This document shows positions 16,153-24,412 of a stretch of DNA of 40,903 nucleotides, in pieces. Source of the DNA: an uncultured Collinsella sp. (lineage in GTDB: Bacteria > Actinomycetota > Coriobacteriia > Coriobacteriales > Coriobacteriaceae); NCBI GenBank assembly GCA_947642445.1, contig CANRSF010000019.1, forward strand, positions 1 through 40,903, in the 5' to 3' direction. A program made the position numbers and the translations under genes. Numbering within the stretch: the stretch's first letter is position 1; each line of letters begins with the position of its first letter. The notes below the pieces were generated by a model. It worked only from the letters and a program-made list of their open reading frames with translations. It was not told where the DNA came from and did no database searches.

Positions 16153-19100
16153 TATGCATTCACGACCTTTCCGGTTTCGCGATCGAGTTTTTGCGAGACG
16201 ACGCGACTGACGCCGTCGGCTTGCATCGAGACGCCGTAGAGGACGTCAGCGTCCTCCATAGTACGGCGCTGATGCGAGATAACCAAGAGCTGCGTATCGG
16301 AACGCAACACGTCGAGCGCGCCGATGAGCTTGGACAGGTTGGCGTCATCGAGTGCCGCCTCGACCTCGTCCAGCACATAGAACGGCACCGTGCGCGTGCG
16401 ATACACGGCAAAGAGCAGGGCGAGCGCCGTCAGGCTCTTCTCGCCGCCCGACATGAGCATCATCTTGGTGATGCGCTTGCCGCGCGGCTGCGCCACGACC
16501 TCGATGCCCGTCTCGGCCGGATGCTCGGGGTCGGTCATCTCCAGATGCGCCTGACCACCCGGGAACAGCATGGCGAAGATCTCACGGAAGTTCGCATCGA
16601 CCTTCTCGAAGGTCACCAAGAAGGCTTTACGCATCTTACGGTCGATGGCCACGGTAATCTTGGTGAGCGCCTTGCGCGCGCTCTCCAGATCGGCCAGCTG
16701 CTCCTCGATGTAATCGGCGCGGCGCTTGAGCTGCTCGTACTCCTCCATGGCAACCTGGTTCACAGGGCCCAGGTTGTTAATCTGGCGCACAAGCTGGTTG
16801 AGCTCGCGCTCGGCGGCGTCGCGGTCGGTGGGAGCAGGAAGCATGAGCGCTTCCTCGAGCACCGTAGTGCCATCGGCGGTAATGGCCTTGATGGCCGCCT
16901 CCACCTGCACCTCGAGCTTGCCGCGGGAAACCTTGAACTCGTTTTGCGTCGCCGTGGCGGCATCGACCCGCTCCTTGGCGCGGGAGACCTCGGCCTTGGC
17001 GTCTTCGATGGTCTTCTTGAGCGAGGCCGAGTCCGCCTCCTCGAGCGAAGCCTGATCACGCAGACGCGCGGCCCAATCCGATGCGCGATCCAGCAGGGCC
17101 GAATAGCGCTCGTGCATGGGGTCGACACGCAGGCGCAGCAGCTCGAGTGAGCGCGAGGCCTGGCGTGTTCCGCGGATACGGCGGTCGATGCCCTCGAGTC
17201 GATGCTCCAAGTCGGGCACACGGCCCTTCAGCGAACGCAGACGCTCGCTCGTCTGAGCCAGGCGGACCTTGGCATCGGCGAGCTTGCCGGCTGCCTCGGA
17301 ATCGTCACGACGCACGCGATCGAGCTCGTCGTTGGCTTCGGCAATCTGGAGACCCAGGTCGCCTGCCTGCGCGCGGGCCTCGTCGCGCGAACGGGTGAGT
17401 TCGTCAACGCGCGGGCGCGCAGCGCGAACGGCCTCGGCGGCCTGCTCGCGGCGCTTGGAGATGCGCACGCGCTCGACCTCGGCGTTGTTGGCGCTTTGCT
17501 CCAGGCGGCCAATCTCGGAGAGCAGCGAGCGACGCTCGCCCTCAAGACGGGCGATCTCGCCAGCGGCATCGCCCTCGGCGGCACGGGCCTCCTCGACGGC
17601 GACGTTGGCCTCAACGACTTGGTCCGAAACATGCTCAAAGATAGCAGCCAGATCGGGCTCCAAGCCCTCGAGCTCACGGATGCGGCGCTTGCGCTCCAAG
17701 GCACCCGAAGCCTCGCCGGCATCGAGCCCCACACGCACCAGGCCACCACAGCTCACGCGGGCGCCATCGGGCGTCACGTAGGTCACACCGTCAACGACGG
17801 GCGCGGCCAGTGCGGCAGCCAAGTCATCGACAACGTAATAGCCGCCGAGCAGTGCCTCGACGACCGGACCGTAGCCCGCACGCACGGACAGGCGATCGAC
17901 CAGGCGGGAACCGGCAGCGCCCTTAGCGGCAGCAGAGGCGCTCACACCGCGCGCGACCAGCAGCGCCTCGCCCGAGGCCTTCTTCTGGTCCAGAGCGGCA
18001 CGACCGGCACGCTCAAGCGCGGACGCATCGTCGAACAGCAGCGCATCGATATCGCCGGCGAGCAATTGCTCAACCAGGCCCTCAAGCTCACGCGGGGCCT
18101 CGAGCACGTCGCCCAGACGACCCGAGACATCGTCGCCCAGCGCACCCATCAGACGGCTCACCAGCGGCGAGCTGTCAGCCATGCGGGCATCGAGCTTCTT
18201 TTGGCTGGCAAGCTCCGAGCGCACCTCGGACAGTTTGTTGCGCGCCTCGCTCTCGCGGGCACGCAGGTCCTTAAGGGCTGCACGGGCGACCTCGGTAGCC
18301 TCGCGAGCATCAATCTGGGCTTGACGGGCCTGATCAAGTGCACTGTCGAGCTCCTCAGCGCGGTCGCGACGGCTCTCGAGTGAGGCCGTGACTTCCTCGA
18401 GCTGCTCGTCGATCTGCTCCAGGCGTGAGGCGTACATGTTGTCCTCGACCTCGGCGTTGCTCAGCGAGTCCTTCACCTTGGCGAGTTCGAGCGCCGCGTT
18501 ATCGGCCACACGCTGCACATCGCGTTGCTCACGCGTAAGCTGCGAAATCTGATTGTCGAGCGCCACGCGCCGCTCGTGGAGCTGAGCGGCGGCAGGACCA
18601 GCGGCGTCAACGTCCTCCTGGGCCTGCATGTGCGCGCCGGTCACTTCCTCAAGCTGCGCACGCGCGTCCTCGAGCTCCTCTACCACGCGACGACGCTGAT
18701 GCTCGGAGCTCGAGATCTGGCCGCGCATGTCGGACAGGCGCGACACCATGTTGTGGCCCTTTTCCTCGAGCAGGCGCATATCGGAGTTAATGCGGCCGAC
18801 CACGTCTTGCATATGGCGGCGCTGCTCGCCCAGGTCGCCCACAAACAGGCCCTTTTCCTCGAGCATAACCTGGAGCTTCTCGAGCTCGCGCTCCTTTTCG
18901 CCCATGCGGTACTGCGCAAGCTCCAGCTCGGCGGCGCCTTCCTTGGAGCGGCTCTCCAAGTCGTTCCACTGCGACTGCAGCGAACGAAGCTCGTCGACGG
19001 CCAGCATCTGCGTAAGTTCGTTCGCGCGCGAGGACAGCTCTTTGTACTTGCGCGCGCGATCGACCTGACGCTCCAGCGGCCGCAGCTGACGGGCGATTTC

Positions 19101-19688
19101 CTTATTGATGTCGCGGGCACGGGTCAAGTGCTCGTCCATCGATTTAATCTTTTTGAGCGCACGCTCCTTGCGGCGTTTGTGCTTGGAGATGCCGGCGGCC
19201 TCCTCGATGAGGGCACGGCGCTCCTCGGGGCGGCTCTGCAAAATGGCGTCGAGCTTGCCCTGGCTGATGATGGAATGCGTATCCTTACCCAGGCCCGAAT
19301 CGTGCAGGATGTCCTGAATGTCCATCAGGCGGCACGGGCTCGAGTTGATGAGGTACTCGCTTTCGCCCGAGCGATACATGCGCCGGGTGATGGCGACCTC
19401 GTCAAAGTCGACGGGCAGCATATGGTCCGAGTTATCGAGCACCAGCGTGACCTCGGCGACACCCACCGGCTTGCGCGCTGACGAGCCCGAGAAGATGACA
19501 TCCTCCATGGCCTGGCCGCGCAGCTGCTTGGCGCTCTGCTCGCCCAGGACCCACAGAATCGAGTCAGAGATGTTCGATTTTCCCGAGCCGTTGGGACCGA
19601 CGATGACGGTCAGGCCCGGCTCAAACGTCATATGGGCGCGGTCGGCAAACGACTTGAACCCTTTGAGCGTGAGGGACTTGAGATACAC
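16152..19688 (-). CDS. smc: Chromosome segregation protein SMC
   Basis: An 1178-residue condensin ATPase. Walker A GPNGSGKSNI starts at 31, two long coiled coils (about 170-480 and 680-1000) flank a hinge near 500-650, and the ABC signature LSGGEKS is near 1080, followed by the Walker B VLDEVEAALDD. It needs ScpA/ScpB, which are not in this window. The start is a GTG at 19688 preceded by GAGGAA. The rnc-smc-ftsY-ffh order is common in Gram-positive bacteria. Confidence 0.97.
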   Translation of the reverse strand: MYLKSLTLKGFKSFADRAHMTFEPGLTVIVGPNGSGKSNISDSILWVLGEQSAKQLRGQAMEDVIFSGSSARKPVGVAEVTLVLDNSDHMLPVDFDEVAITRRMYRSGESEYLINSSPCRLMDIQDILHDSGLGKDTHSIISQGKLDAILQSRPEERRALIEEAAGISKHKRRKERALKKIKSMDEHLTRARDINKEIARQLRPLERQVDRARKYKELSSRANELTQMLAVDELRSLQSQWNDLESRSKEGAAELELAQYRMGEKERELEKLQVMLEEKGLFVGDLGEQRRHMQDVVGRINSDMRLLEEKGHNMVSRLSDMRGQISSSEHQRRRVVEELEDARAQLEEVTGAHMQAQEDVDAAGPAAAQLHERRVALDNQISQLTREQRDVQRVADNAALELAKVKDSLSNAEVEDNMYASRLEQIDEQLEEVTASLESRRDRAEELDSALDQARQAQIDAREATEVARAALKDLRARESEARNKLSEVRSELASQKKLDARMADSSPLVSRLMGALGDDVSGRLGDVLEAPRELEGLVEQLLAGDIDALLFDDASALERAGRAALDQKKASGEALLVARGVSASAAAKGAAGSRLVDRLSVRAGYGPVVEALLGGYYVVDDLAAALAAPVVDGVTYVTPDGARVSCGGLVRVGLDAGEASGALERKRRIRELEGLEPDLAAIFEHVSDQVVEANVAVEEARAAEGDAAGEIARLEGERRSLLSEIGRLEQSANNAEVERVRISKRREQAAEAVRAARPRVDELTRSRDEARAQAGDLGLQIAEANDELDRVRRDDSEAAGKLADAKVRLAQTSERLRSLKGRVPDLEHRLEGIDRRIRGTRQASRSLELLRLRVDPMHERYSALLDRASDWAARLRDQASLEEADSASLKKTIEDAKAEVSRAKERVDAATATQNEFKVSRGKLEVQVEAAIKAITADGTTVLEEALMLPAPTDRDAAERELNQLVRQINNLGPVNQVAMEEYEQLKRRADYIEEQLADLESARKALTKITVAIDRKMRKAFLVTFEKVDANFREIFAMLFPGGQAHLEMTDPEHPAETGIEVVAQPRGKRITKMMLMSGGEKSLTALALLFAVYRTRTVPFYVLDEVEAALDDANLSKLIGALDVLRSDTQLLVISHQRRTMEDADVLYGVSMQADGVSRVVSQKLDRETGKVVNA

Positions 19689-19698
19689 GGTTCCTCGC

Positions 19699-20424
19699 TT
19701 AAACAGGCTTCTTGTTGAGAATCACGCCGTTGGTGGTGTAGCCCATGCGGTCAAGTGCCTCGAGTGCAGCGGCTCCCTCGGCTTCCTTCTTTGAGGAGCC
19801 GGAGCCGCGACCCTGGCGAATACCATCGATCAATACCACGGCGGTAAAGGTGGGCGCATGCGCCGGGCCCTCGGAGCCAACGAGCTTATACGCGGGAGGC
19901 TCATGGCCGTCTGCCTGCACGCACTCCTGCAAGAACGACTTGGGGTTCGCAGGATGCTCGGCACGCTCAGAGGCCAAATGGGGCTTAAGCGTACGGTGGA
20001 TAAACTCCGCCGCCGCATCCCAGCCAGCATCCAGATACAGCGCGCCCACGAGCGACTCATAGACGTTCTCGAGCGCCGAGTGCAGGCCACGCGCGCCGGT
20101 ACCGGTCTCGGAGGCACCAAAGATGATGATGTCGTCGATACCCAGCTCGTGCGACACCTCGGACAGCGTAGCGCCCGAGACAAGCGACACCTTCAGGCGC
20201 GTGAGCTTGCCCTCGTCAAACTCCGGATAGGACTCAAACAGGGAGCGTGCGACCACAGCGCCCAAAATGGAATCGCCCAAGAATTCAAGGCGCTCATAGC
20301 TGGCAGAAACCGGCTGGCCCTCGACTGCCGAGGGATGCGTAAGCGCCGCGCGCAGCAGCACCTTATTATTGAACTCGTGGCCCAGGATTTCCTGGGCACG
20401 CGTAAGTCGTTCAGACAAAGCCAA
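19699..20424 (-). CDS. rnc: Ribonuclease III
   Basis: A 241-residue double-strand-specific endoribonuclease that processes rRNA precursors and structured mRNAs. The signature ERLEFLGDS is at 44-52, the second catalytic cluster with E123 is in ENVYESLVGALYLD, and a C-terminal double-stranded-RNA-binding domain spans about 160-230 (KSFLQECVQ ... GSGSSKKEAEGAAALEAL). The start is a TTG at 20424, three bases after the acpP stop, with GGGAGG inside the end of acpP acting as the ribosome-binding site. The next in-frame candidates would cut into the first helix. Confidence 0.95.
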   Translation of the reverse strand: MALSERLTRAQEILGHEFNNKVLLRAALTHPSAVEGQPVSASYERLEFLGDSILGAVVARSLFESYPEFDEGKLTRLKVSLVSGATLSEVSHELGIDDIIIFGASETGTGARGLHSALENVYESLVGALYLDAGWDAAAEFIHRTLKPHLASERAEHPANPKSFLQECVQADGHEPPAYKLVGSEGPAHAPTFTAVVLIDGIRQGRGSGSSKKEAEGAAALEALDRMGYTTNGVILNKKPV

Positions 20425-20427
20425 GAC

Positions 20428-20670
20428 CTAGGCCTCCCTGGCGTTTTCGATCGCGTCGACGGCGTCGGCGACAGAGTTGAGCGAGAGCAGAGTCTCGTCA
20501 TCGATCTCGAGGTTGAACTCGTCCTCGATAGCCGTAACCAGCTGCAGGCGCTCGAGCGAGTTGGCATCGAGATCGTCAAAGGTGGTCTCATCGCTAATTT
20601 CGGCAACATCGACGCCCAGAACGTCAGCAGCGACCTCGGCGATCTTGTCGAAGATTTCGGAGCGGTCCAT
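20428..20670 (-). CDS. acpP: Acyl carrier protein, NSL variant
   Basis: An 80-residue acidic carrier protein for fatty acid synthesis. The 4'-phosphopantetheine serine is S38 in DLDANSLERLQLV; the residue before it is Asn where the canonical motif is DSL. The remaining helices (IFDKIAEVAADVLGV, VTAIEDEFNLEIDDE) fit ACP. The ATG at 20670 follows GAGAGG; the frame is open further upstream, across a palindrome, but without a start of comparable quality. It sits between plsX and rnc, the usual place in Gram-positive bacteria. Confidence 0.93.
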   Translation of the reverse strand: MDRSEIFDKIAEVAADVLGVDVAEISDETTFDDLDANSLERLQLVTAIEDEFNLEIDDETLLSLNSVADAVDAIENAREA

Positions 20671-20706
20671 AGCGCTTCCTCTCATAGTGAATGAATACCA
20701 AAAGAA

Positions 20707-20728
20707 TGGTACCGCCCGGGCGGTACCA
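20707..20728. promoter_or_regulatory. Perfect 22-bp palindrome between plsX and acpP
   Basis: The core GGTACCGCCCGGGCGGTACC (20708-20727) is extended by a T and an A to a perfect 22-bp palindrome, 36 bases upstream of the acpP start. It could be a repressor operator or, in RNA, a hairpin. On the minus strand it is followed by ATTCTTTT, so partial termination between plsX and acpP is also possible. Confidence 0.55.
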
Positions 20729-20794
20729 AGACACGGTTCTGATTCTACCCCACGAAGCAGGCCGCGAGGCACATAACAGCGCTCTAACTCGCTC

Positions 20795-21814
20795 TTATAA
20801 AACGATGCCGTCCATGGAGTTGGCGACGTTCTCGACCAGCCCCGCGCGCACGGCTTCGGCCGCCGCGAGCGTACCGTTTTTAACAGCCTCGACCGAGGTG
20901 GCGCCATGGCCGATTAGGACCACGCCACGCAGGCCCAAAAGAATCGCACCGCCCTTGGCATCACCAGAGAGCTTGGCCTTAATCTCGCGCATCTGCTTTT
21001 TGATGAGCAGCGCGGCGATCTTGGTGCCGAGCGAGGCCATAAAGGCACCCTTGAGTTCCTGCAGCAAAAACTTGGCAGCGCCCTCGGTGGCCTTGAGCGC
21101 AATATTGCCCGACATGCCATCGGCAACGACGACATCGAAATTGCCCGAGGTGAGGTCGGTGCCTTCGCAGTTGCCCACAAAGCCGGGAACGGCGGCTTTC
21201 ATGGCCGGGAAGCAGGCCTTGGTAAAGTTGGAACCCTTCTCGTCCTCGGTGCCATTGGCAAGCAGGCCCACGCGGGGATGCTCGATGCCCAGGACGACGC
21301 GGGCATAGGCGCTACCCATCTGGGCAAAACGCACCATGTCATCGACCTCGACATCGGGGTTGGCGCCCATATCGCACAGCACCGTCAGACCGCCGGCGCG
21401 ATTGGGCAGCGCATTGGTCAGACAGGGACGCACCGGCTGCTTCTTGCCTTCGGCCATATATCTAAACGGCGTCACATAGGCGGTGGCGGCAGCGGTCATG
21501 GCACCGGTCGAGCCGGCGGAGAAGAACGCGTCCGCGTTGCCCTTTTTGATGGCGCGGCAGGCAAGCACAATCGACGATTTACGCTTGGTCATCACGGCGC
21601 GAATGGGATCGTCATCCATGGCGATAACGTCGGGTGCCTCAAGAGCCTCAACACGTGCATGGGAAGCAGCAAAGGGATTGACGATTTCAGCGGGGCCAGC
21701 TGCCAAGACCTCGATATCGGGATCGGCGGCAAGCGCAGCCTCGATACCATCGAGAACAACCTGAGGTTTCTCGTCTCCGCCCACAATGTCTACACAAACG
21801 CGAACGTTACTCAT
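20795..21814 (-). CDS. plsX: Phosphate acyltransferase PlsX
   Basis: A 339-residue peripheral membrane enzyme converting acyl-ACP and phosphate to acyl-phosphate, the acyl donor for PlsY in phospholipid synthesis. Family marks are VDIVGGDEKPQVVLDGIEAAL at the N-terminus, SAGSTGAMTAAA, GLLANGTEDEKGS and the C-terminal LLGLRGVVLIGHGAT. The ATG at 21814 has AAGGAG seven bases upstream; an ATG two codons earlier is only one base from it. The order rpmF-plsX-acpP is a conserved lipid/ribosome linkage. Confidence 0.96.
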   Translation of the reverse strand: MSNVRVCVDIVGGDEKPQVVLDGIEAALAADPDIEVLAAGPAEIVNPFAASHARVEALEAPDVIAMDDDPIRAVMTKRKSSIVLACRAIKKGNADAFFSAGSTGAMTAAATAYVTPFRYMAEGKKQPVRPCLTNALPNRAGGLTVLCDMGANPDVEVDDMVRFAQMGSAYARVVLGIEHPRVGLLANGTEDEKGSNFTKACFPAMKAAVPGFVGNCEGTDLTSGNFDVVVADGMSGNIALKATEGAAKFLLQELKGAFMASLGTKIAALLIKKQMREIKAKLSGDAKGGAILLGLRGVVLIGHGATSVEAVKNGTLAAAEAVRAGLVENVANSMDGIVL

Positions 21815-21901
21815 ATACATGCTCCTTATACAAAAATGGCCGACTCATTGAGCCGGCCATTGTGGTTCCATTTGGAACGGCATCGCATCCAGAGTATACC
21901 G

Positions 21902-22081
21902 TTACTCGGTAACGATAACCTCGCGGTCCTTGTAGAAACCGCAGCTGGGGCACACGTGGTGCGGAAGCTTGACAGCGCCGCAACGGGGGCACGTGGACTG
22001 AGCCGCAGCCGAGATCTTCATGTTGGCGGAACGACGGGTGTGAGTGCGGATACGACCCTGCTTTTGTTTAGGTACGGGCAT
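21902..22081 (-). CDS. rpmF: 50S ribosomal protein L32
   Basis: A 59-residue protein beginning MPVPKQKQGRIRTHTRRS, the typical L32 N-terminus. Two CxxC pairs (C31/C34 and C44/C47) form the zinc-ribbon of the C+ type of L32, so zinc is probably required; L32 forms without these cysteines usually appear as zinc-independent paralogues. The ribosome-binding site GGAAGG precedes the ATG. It lies between the DUF177 gene and plsX. Confidence 0.96.
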   Translation of the reverse strand: MPVPKQKQGRIRTHTRRSANMKISAAAQSTCPRCGAVKLPHHVCPSCGFYKDREVIVTE

Positions 22082-22145
22082 AGTGACCTTCCTTATGAAC
22101 TATCCAGTGTGGCGATTACGCGCAAGTAGCGATACTACCACAGTT

Positions 22146-22700
22146 TTACTCGTCGAGCTTGAGATTCTTCAATGCTGCAAATGGATTTTCCGTGGCAGCG
22201 GCCCATTCTGCCTCTGCCTGGGCGGCGCAATCGCATTGCTCAACGTTGAGATTGCAACCGCAAGTGGGGCACAGGCCGCGGCAATCGGGCTTGCACAGAA
22301 CGACAAACGGCGTGTCCATGACGACCGCGTCATTGATGGGCTCACCCAGATCGACGATGCGGTCCTCACCCAGGAGCTCGTAGCCGTCCTCGTAGGCCTC
22401 GGGATCCTCGGGCTCCTCGAAGAGGTAGAACTCCTCGATCTCGCCGGCGATATCAAACGAGGCAGGCTCCAGGCAACGGTCGCACTCGCCGATGGCGTGC
22501 GCGCGGACCATGCCCGTGAGCAAGACACCGGTACCGGCATTGGTAAAGACAACGTCGTAGTCGATGCCGTCCTGTAGCTGGTACTCCTTCTCGCCCACCG
22601 TGTAGGTGGCAACATCGACCTTGCCGGTCAGCGGATACGAATCACCAGGAAACTCGAGCTGCTCGGAAAGATCGACGGTAACGCTCGGGAACTCAGCCAT
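22146..22700 (-). CDS. DUF177 (YceD) family protein
   Basis: A 184-residue protein encoded just before rpmF. YceD/DUF177 proteins are linked to large-ribosomal-subunit (23S rRNA) maturation in bacteria and plants. It carries ECDRCL (CxxC, 73-76) in the core and a second cysteine cluster (C136, C140, C144, C147, C149, with CDC at 156-158) that resembles a zinc-binding site. The acidic central stretch is family-typical. The ATG overlaps the stop codon of the upstream gene (TAATG), indicating coupling. Confidence 0.88.
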   Translation of the reverse strand: MAEFPSVTVDLSEQLEFPGDSYPLTGKVDVATYTVGEKEYQLQDGIDYDVVFTNAGTGVLLTGMVRAHAIGECDRCLEPASFDIAGEIEEFYLFEEPEDPEAYEDGYELLGEDRIVDLGEPINDAVVMDTPFVVLCKPDCRGLCPTCGCNLNVEQCDCAAQAEAEWAAATENPFAALKNLKLDE

Positions 22701-23197
22701 TACCACTGACCATTCTGTTGGGCGGCACCCTCGTTGAGCTGCTGACGGCAACGGGTAACGGTGCCGGTCAGGCTCTTGAGGTTCTCCTCCAGGTGCGTAA
22801 AGACCTGCTCTGCGTAGTCCTCGGCAGCATAACGCGTCTCGCGCTCGTACTGCTGGGCACGATCGCGGATGTCGTCGGCCTGCTGCTGTGCCAAGCGGAC
22901 GATCTCCTGCTCACCGGCAATGGTGAGGGCCTGCTGCTGAGCGTCGGCGATGATGGAATCGGCCTGAGCGGCGGCGGAAACCATAAGCTCCTCGCGCTCC
23001 TTAAGGATACGGCGGGACTTCTGCCACTCCTCGGGATAGCTCATGCGGATCTCGTCGAGGATGTTGAAGAACACGTCGGCGTCGATGACCTTGAACTGAG
23101 CGTTCTTGCCGAAAGGCGGCTTGGCTTCCTCGATCAGCCCTTCGAGCTCATCGACCAAGCTGACGATCCTATCGCCAGGAAAATTCTCGCCCGGCAT
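22700..23197 (-). CDS. Conserved coiled-coil protein between coaD and DUF177
   Basis: A 165-residue soluble protein with no enzymatic motif. The N-terminal third (LVDELEGLIEEAKPPFGK, then VIDADVFFNILDEIRMSYPEEW) is followed by a long Ala/Gln/Glu-rich helix from about 65 to 140 that should form a coiled coil, reminiscent of DivIVA-like or ATP-synthase b/E-like actinobacterial proteins found at this locus. No signal peptide or membrane segment is visible. ATG 23197 follows AAAGGAG. Function unknown; the position suggests a cell-envelope or ribosome-linked housekeeping role, which is inference. Confidence 0.8.
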   Translation of the reverse strand: MPGENFPGDRIVSLVDELEGLIEEAKPPFGKNAQFKVIDADVFFNILDEIRMSYPEEWQKSRRILKEREELMVSAAAQADSIIADAQQQALTIAGEQEIVRLAQQQADDIRDRAQQYERETRYAAEDYAEQVFTHLEENLKSLTGTVTRCRQQLNEGAAQQNGQW

Positions 23198-23265
23198 CCG
23201 GTCTCCTTTCATAGGTAACATATCATCGTGCTAGTTTACCACATGCCACCAGGCAATAAAAAACG

Positions 23266-23763
23266 TCACGAAAAGCGGTGTCTGAGCGCTTCGACCACGT
23301 TGGGCGGGACAAACGTCGATACATCGCTGCCGAGCGAGGCGATCTGGCGAACGACCGAACTCGAGATATAGCCGTACTGCGGCGCACTCATGACAAAGAT
23401 GGACTCCAGCTCGTTATCCAAGCGATAGTTGAGGTCTGCCTGCTGCAGCTCGTACTCAAAGTCGGTCATGGCGCGCAGGCCCTTGACAACGGCCCCCGCC
23501 CCCTGCTCGCGAGCGAAGTCGACCAAGAGGCCGGTAAAGGGCAGGACCTCGACGCCGTCGATATCACCGAGCGCCTCGCGAGCCAGCGCCACGCGCTCAT
23601 CGAGCATAAACGTGGTGCCCACGCCGTTTTTACCCTGCGACTCGGCAACAGCGACGATCACGCTGGGAAAGATGCGACGGGCGCGGCGGATCACATCGAT
23701 ATGGCCAAACGTGATGGGATCGAAGGTGCCCGGGACGATCACGCGGTTGATGGTGTCATTCAT
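23266..23763 (-). CDS. coaD: Phosphopantetheine adenylyltransferase
   Basis: A 165-residue nucleotidyltransferase that makes dephospho-CoA from 4'-phosphopantetheine and ATP. The (T/H)xGH motif lies in GTFDPITFGHID (T18, H21), KGLRAMTDFEYELQQADLN is the substrate-binding block, and YGYISSSVVRQIA is the C-terminal ATP-binding motif. Its start overlaps the end of rsmD by 8 bases; this rsmD-coaD pair is widespread. CoA supply connects to the ACP and PlsX genes downstream. Confidence 0.96.
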   Translation of the reverse strand: MNDTINRVIVPGTFDPITFGHIDVIRRARRIFPSVIVAVAESQGKNGVGTTFMLDERVALAREALGDIDGVEVLPFTGLLVDFAREQGAGAVVKGLRAMTDFEYELQQADLNYRLDNELESIFVMSAPQYGYISSSVVRQIASLGSDVSTFVPPNVVEALRHRFS

Positions 23764-24412
23764 GGGCGTTCTCCTGAACCGTCATGGCATCGTTGTTGTG
23801 AGCATCGGTGCCGGTGCAATCTTCCTCACAATCGTCATCGCCGACCCAACGAAGCAGGTCGACCGAGGTAATGCCGTAGCGCTTCTCGCGCACGATCTCA
23901 AAGCCTGCCGGATGCGCGCCCGCATCGGCGGCGGCATGCTCAAACAGGGCATAAGCGCCAGGTGCAAGCAGACCCTGCTGAGCCAGGTTCTGCAGCAGTA
24001 TCTCGACCGGCTCGGCACCAAAAGCATAGGGCGGGTCGAGCAGGACCAGATCAAAGGGGCCGCCCGGCACACGACCGCGCGAGGCGCTCGCCAGCATGTC
24101 GCCCGTTACCACGCGCCAACGCGCACGGTCACGGCAGAGCGACTCGATATTCTTGGTAATGAGCCGCGCGGCATTCCGATCGATCTCGAACGTCGTGAGC
24201 GAGCGGGCACCACGTGAGAGCATCTCTAACCCTAAGGCACCGGAGCCGCCAAAGGCGTCCAGCACGCGGACCTCGTCCAGATCGAAGTCGAATGCCGACA
24301 TGACCATAGATGCGCATGCCTCGCGCACGCGATCGGTCGTGGGGCGGGTGACATCGCGACCACGGGGCTCCTCGATCTTACGACCGCGCCATTCGCCGCC
24401 GATGATTCTCAT
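23756..24412 (-). CDS. rsmD: 16S rRNA (guanine(966)-N2)-methyltransferase RsmD
   Basis: A 218-residue S-adenosylmethionine-dependent enzyme. It starts MRIIGGEWRGRKI as in the family, has the SAM-binding loop LDAFGGSGALG near 51-61 and the catalytic DPPY at 126-129. The acidic C-terminal tail after about 195 (GDDDCEEDCTGTDAHNND) is extra relative to E. coli RsmD and looks disordered. Its start overlaps the recG stop (ATGA). Confidence 0.93.
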   Translation of the reverse strand: MRIIGGEWRGRKIEEPRGRDVTRPTTDRVREACASMVMSAFDFDLDEVRVLDAFGGSGALGLEMLSRGARSLTTFEIDRNAARLITKNIESLCRDRARWRVVTGDMLASASRGRVPGGPFDLVLLDPPYAFGAEPVEILLQNLAQQGLLAPGAYALFEHAAADAGAHPAGFEIVREKRYGITSVDLLRWVGDDDCEEDCTGTDAHNNDAMTVQENAHE

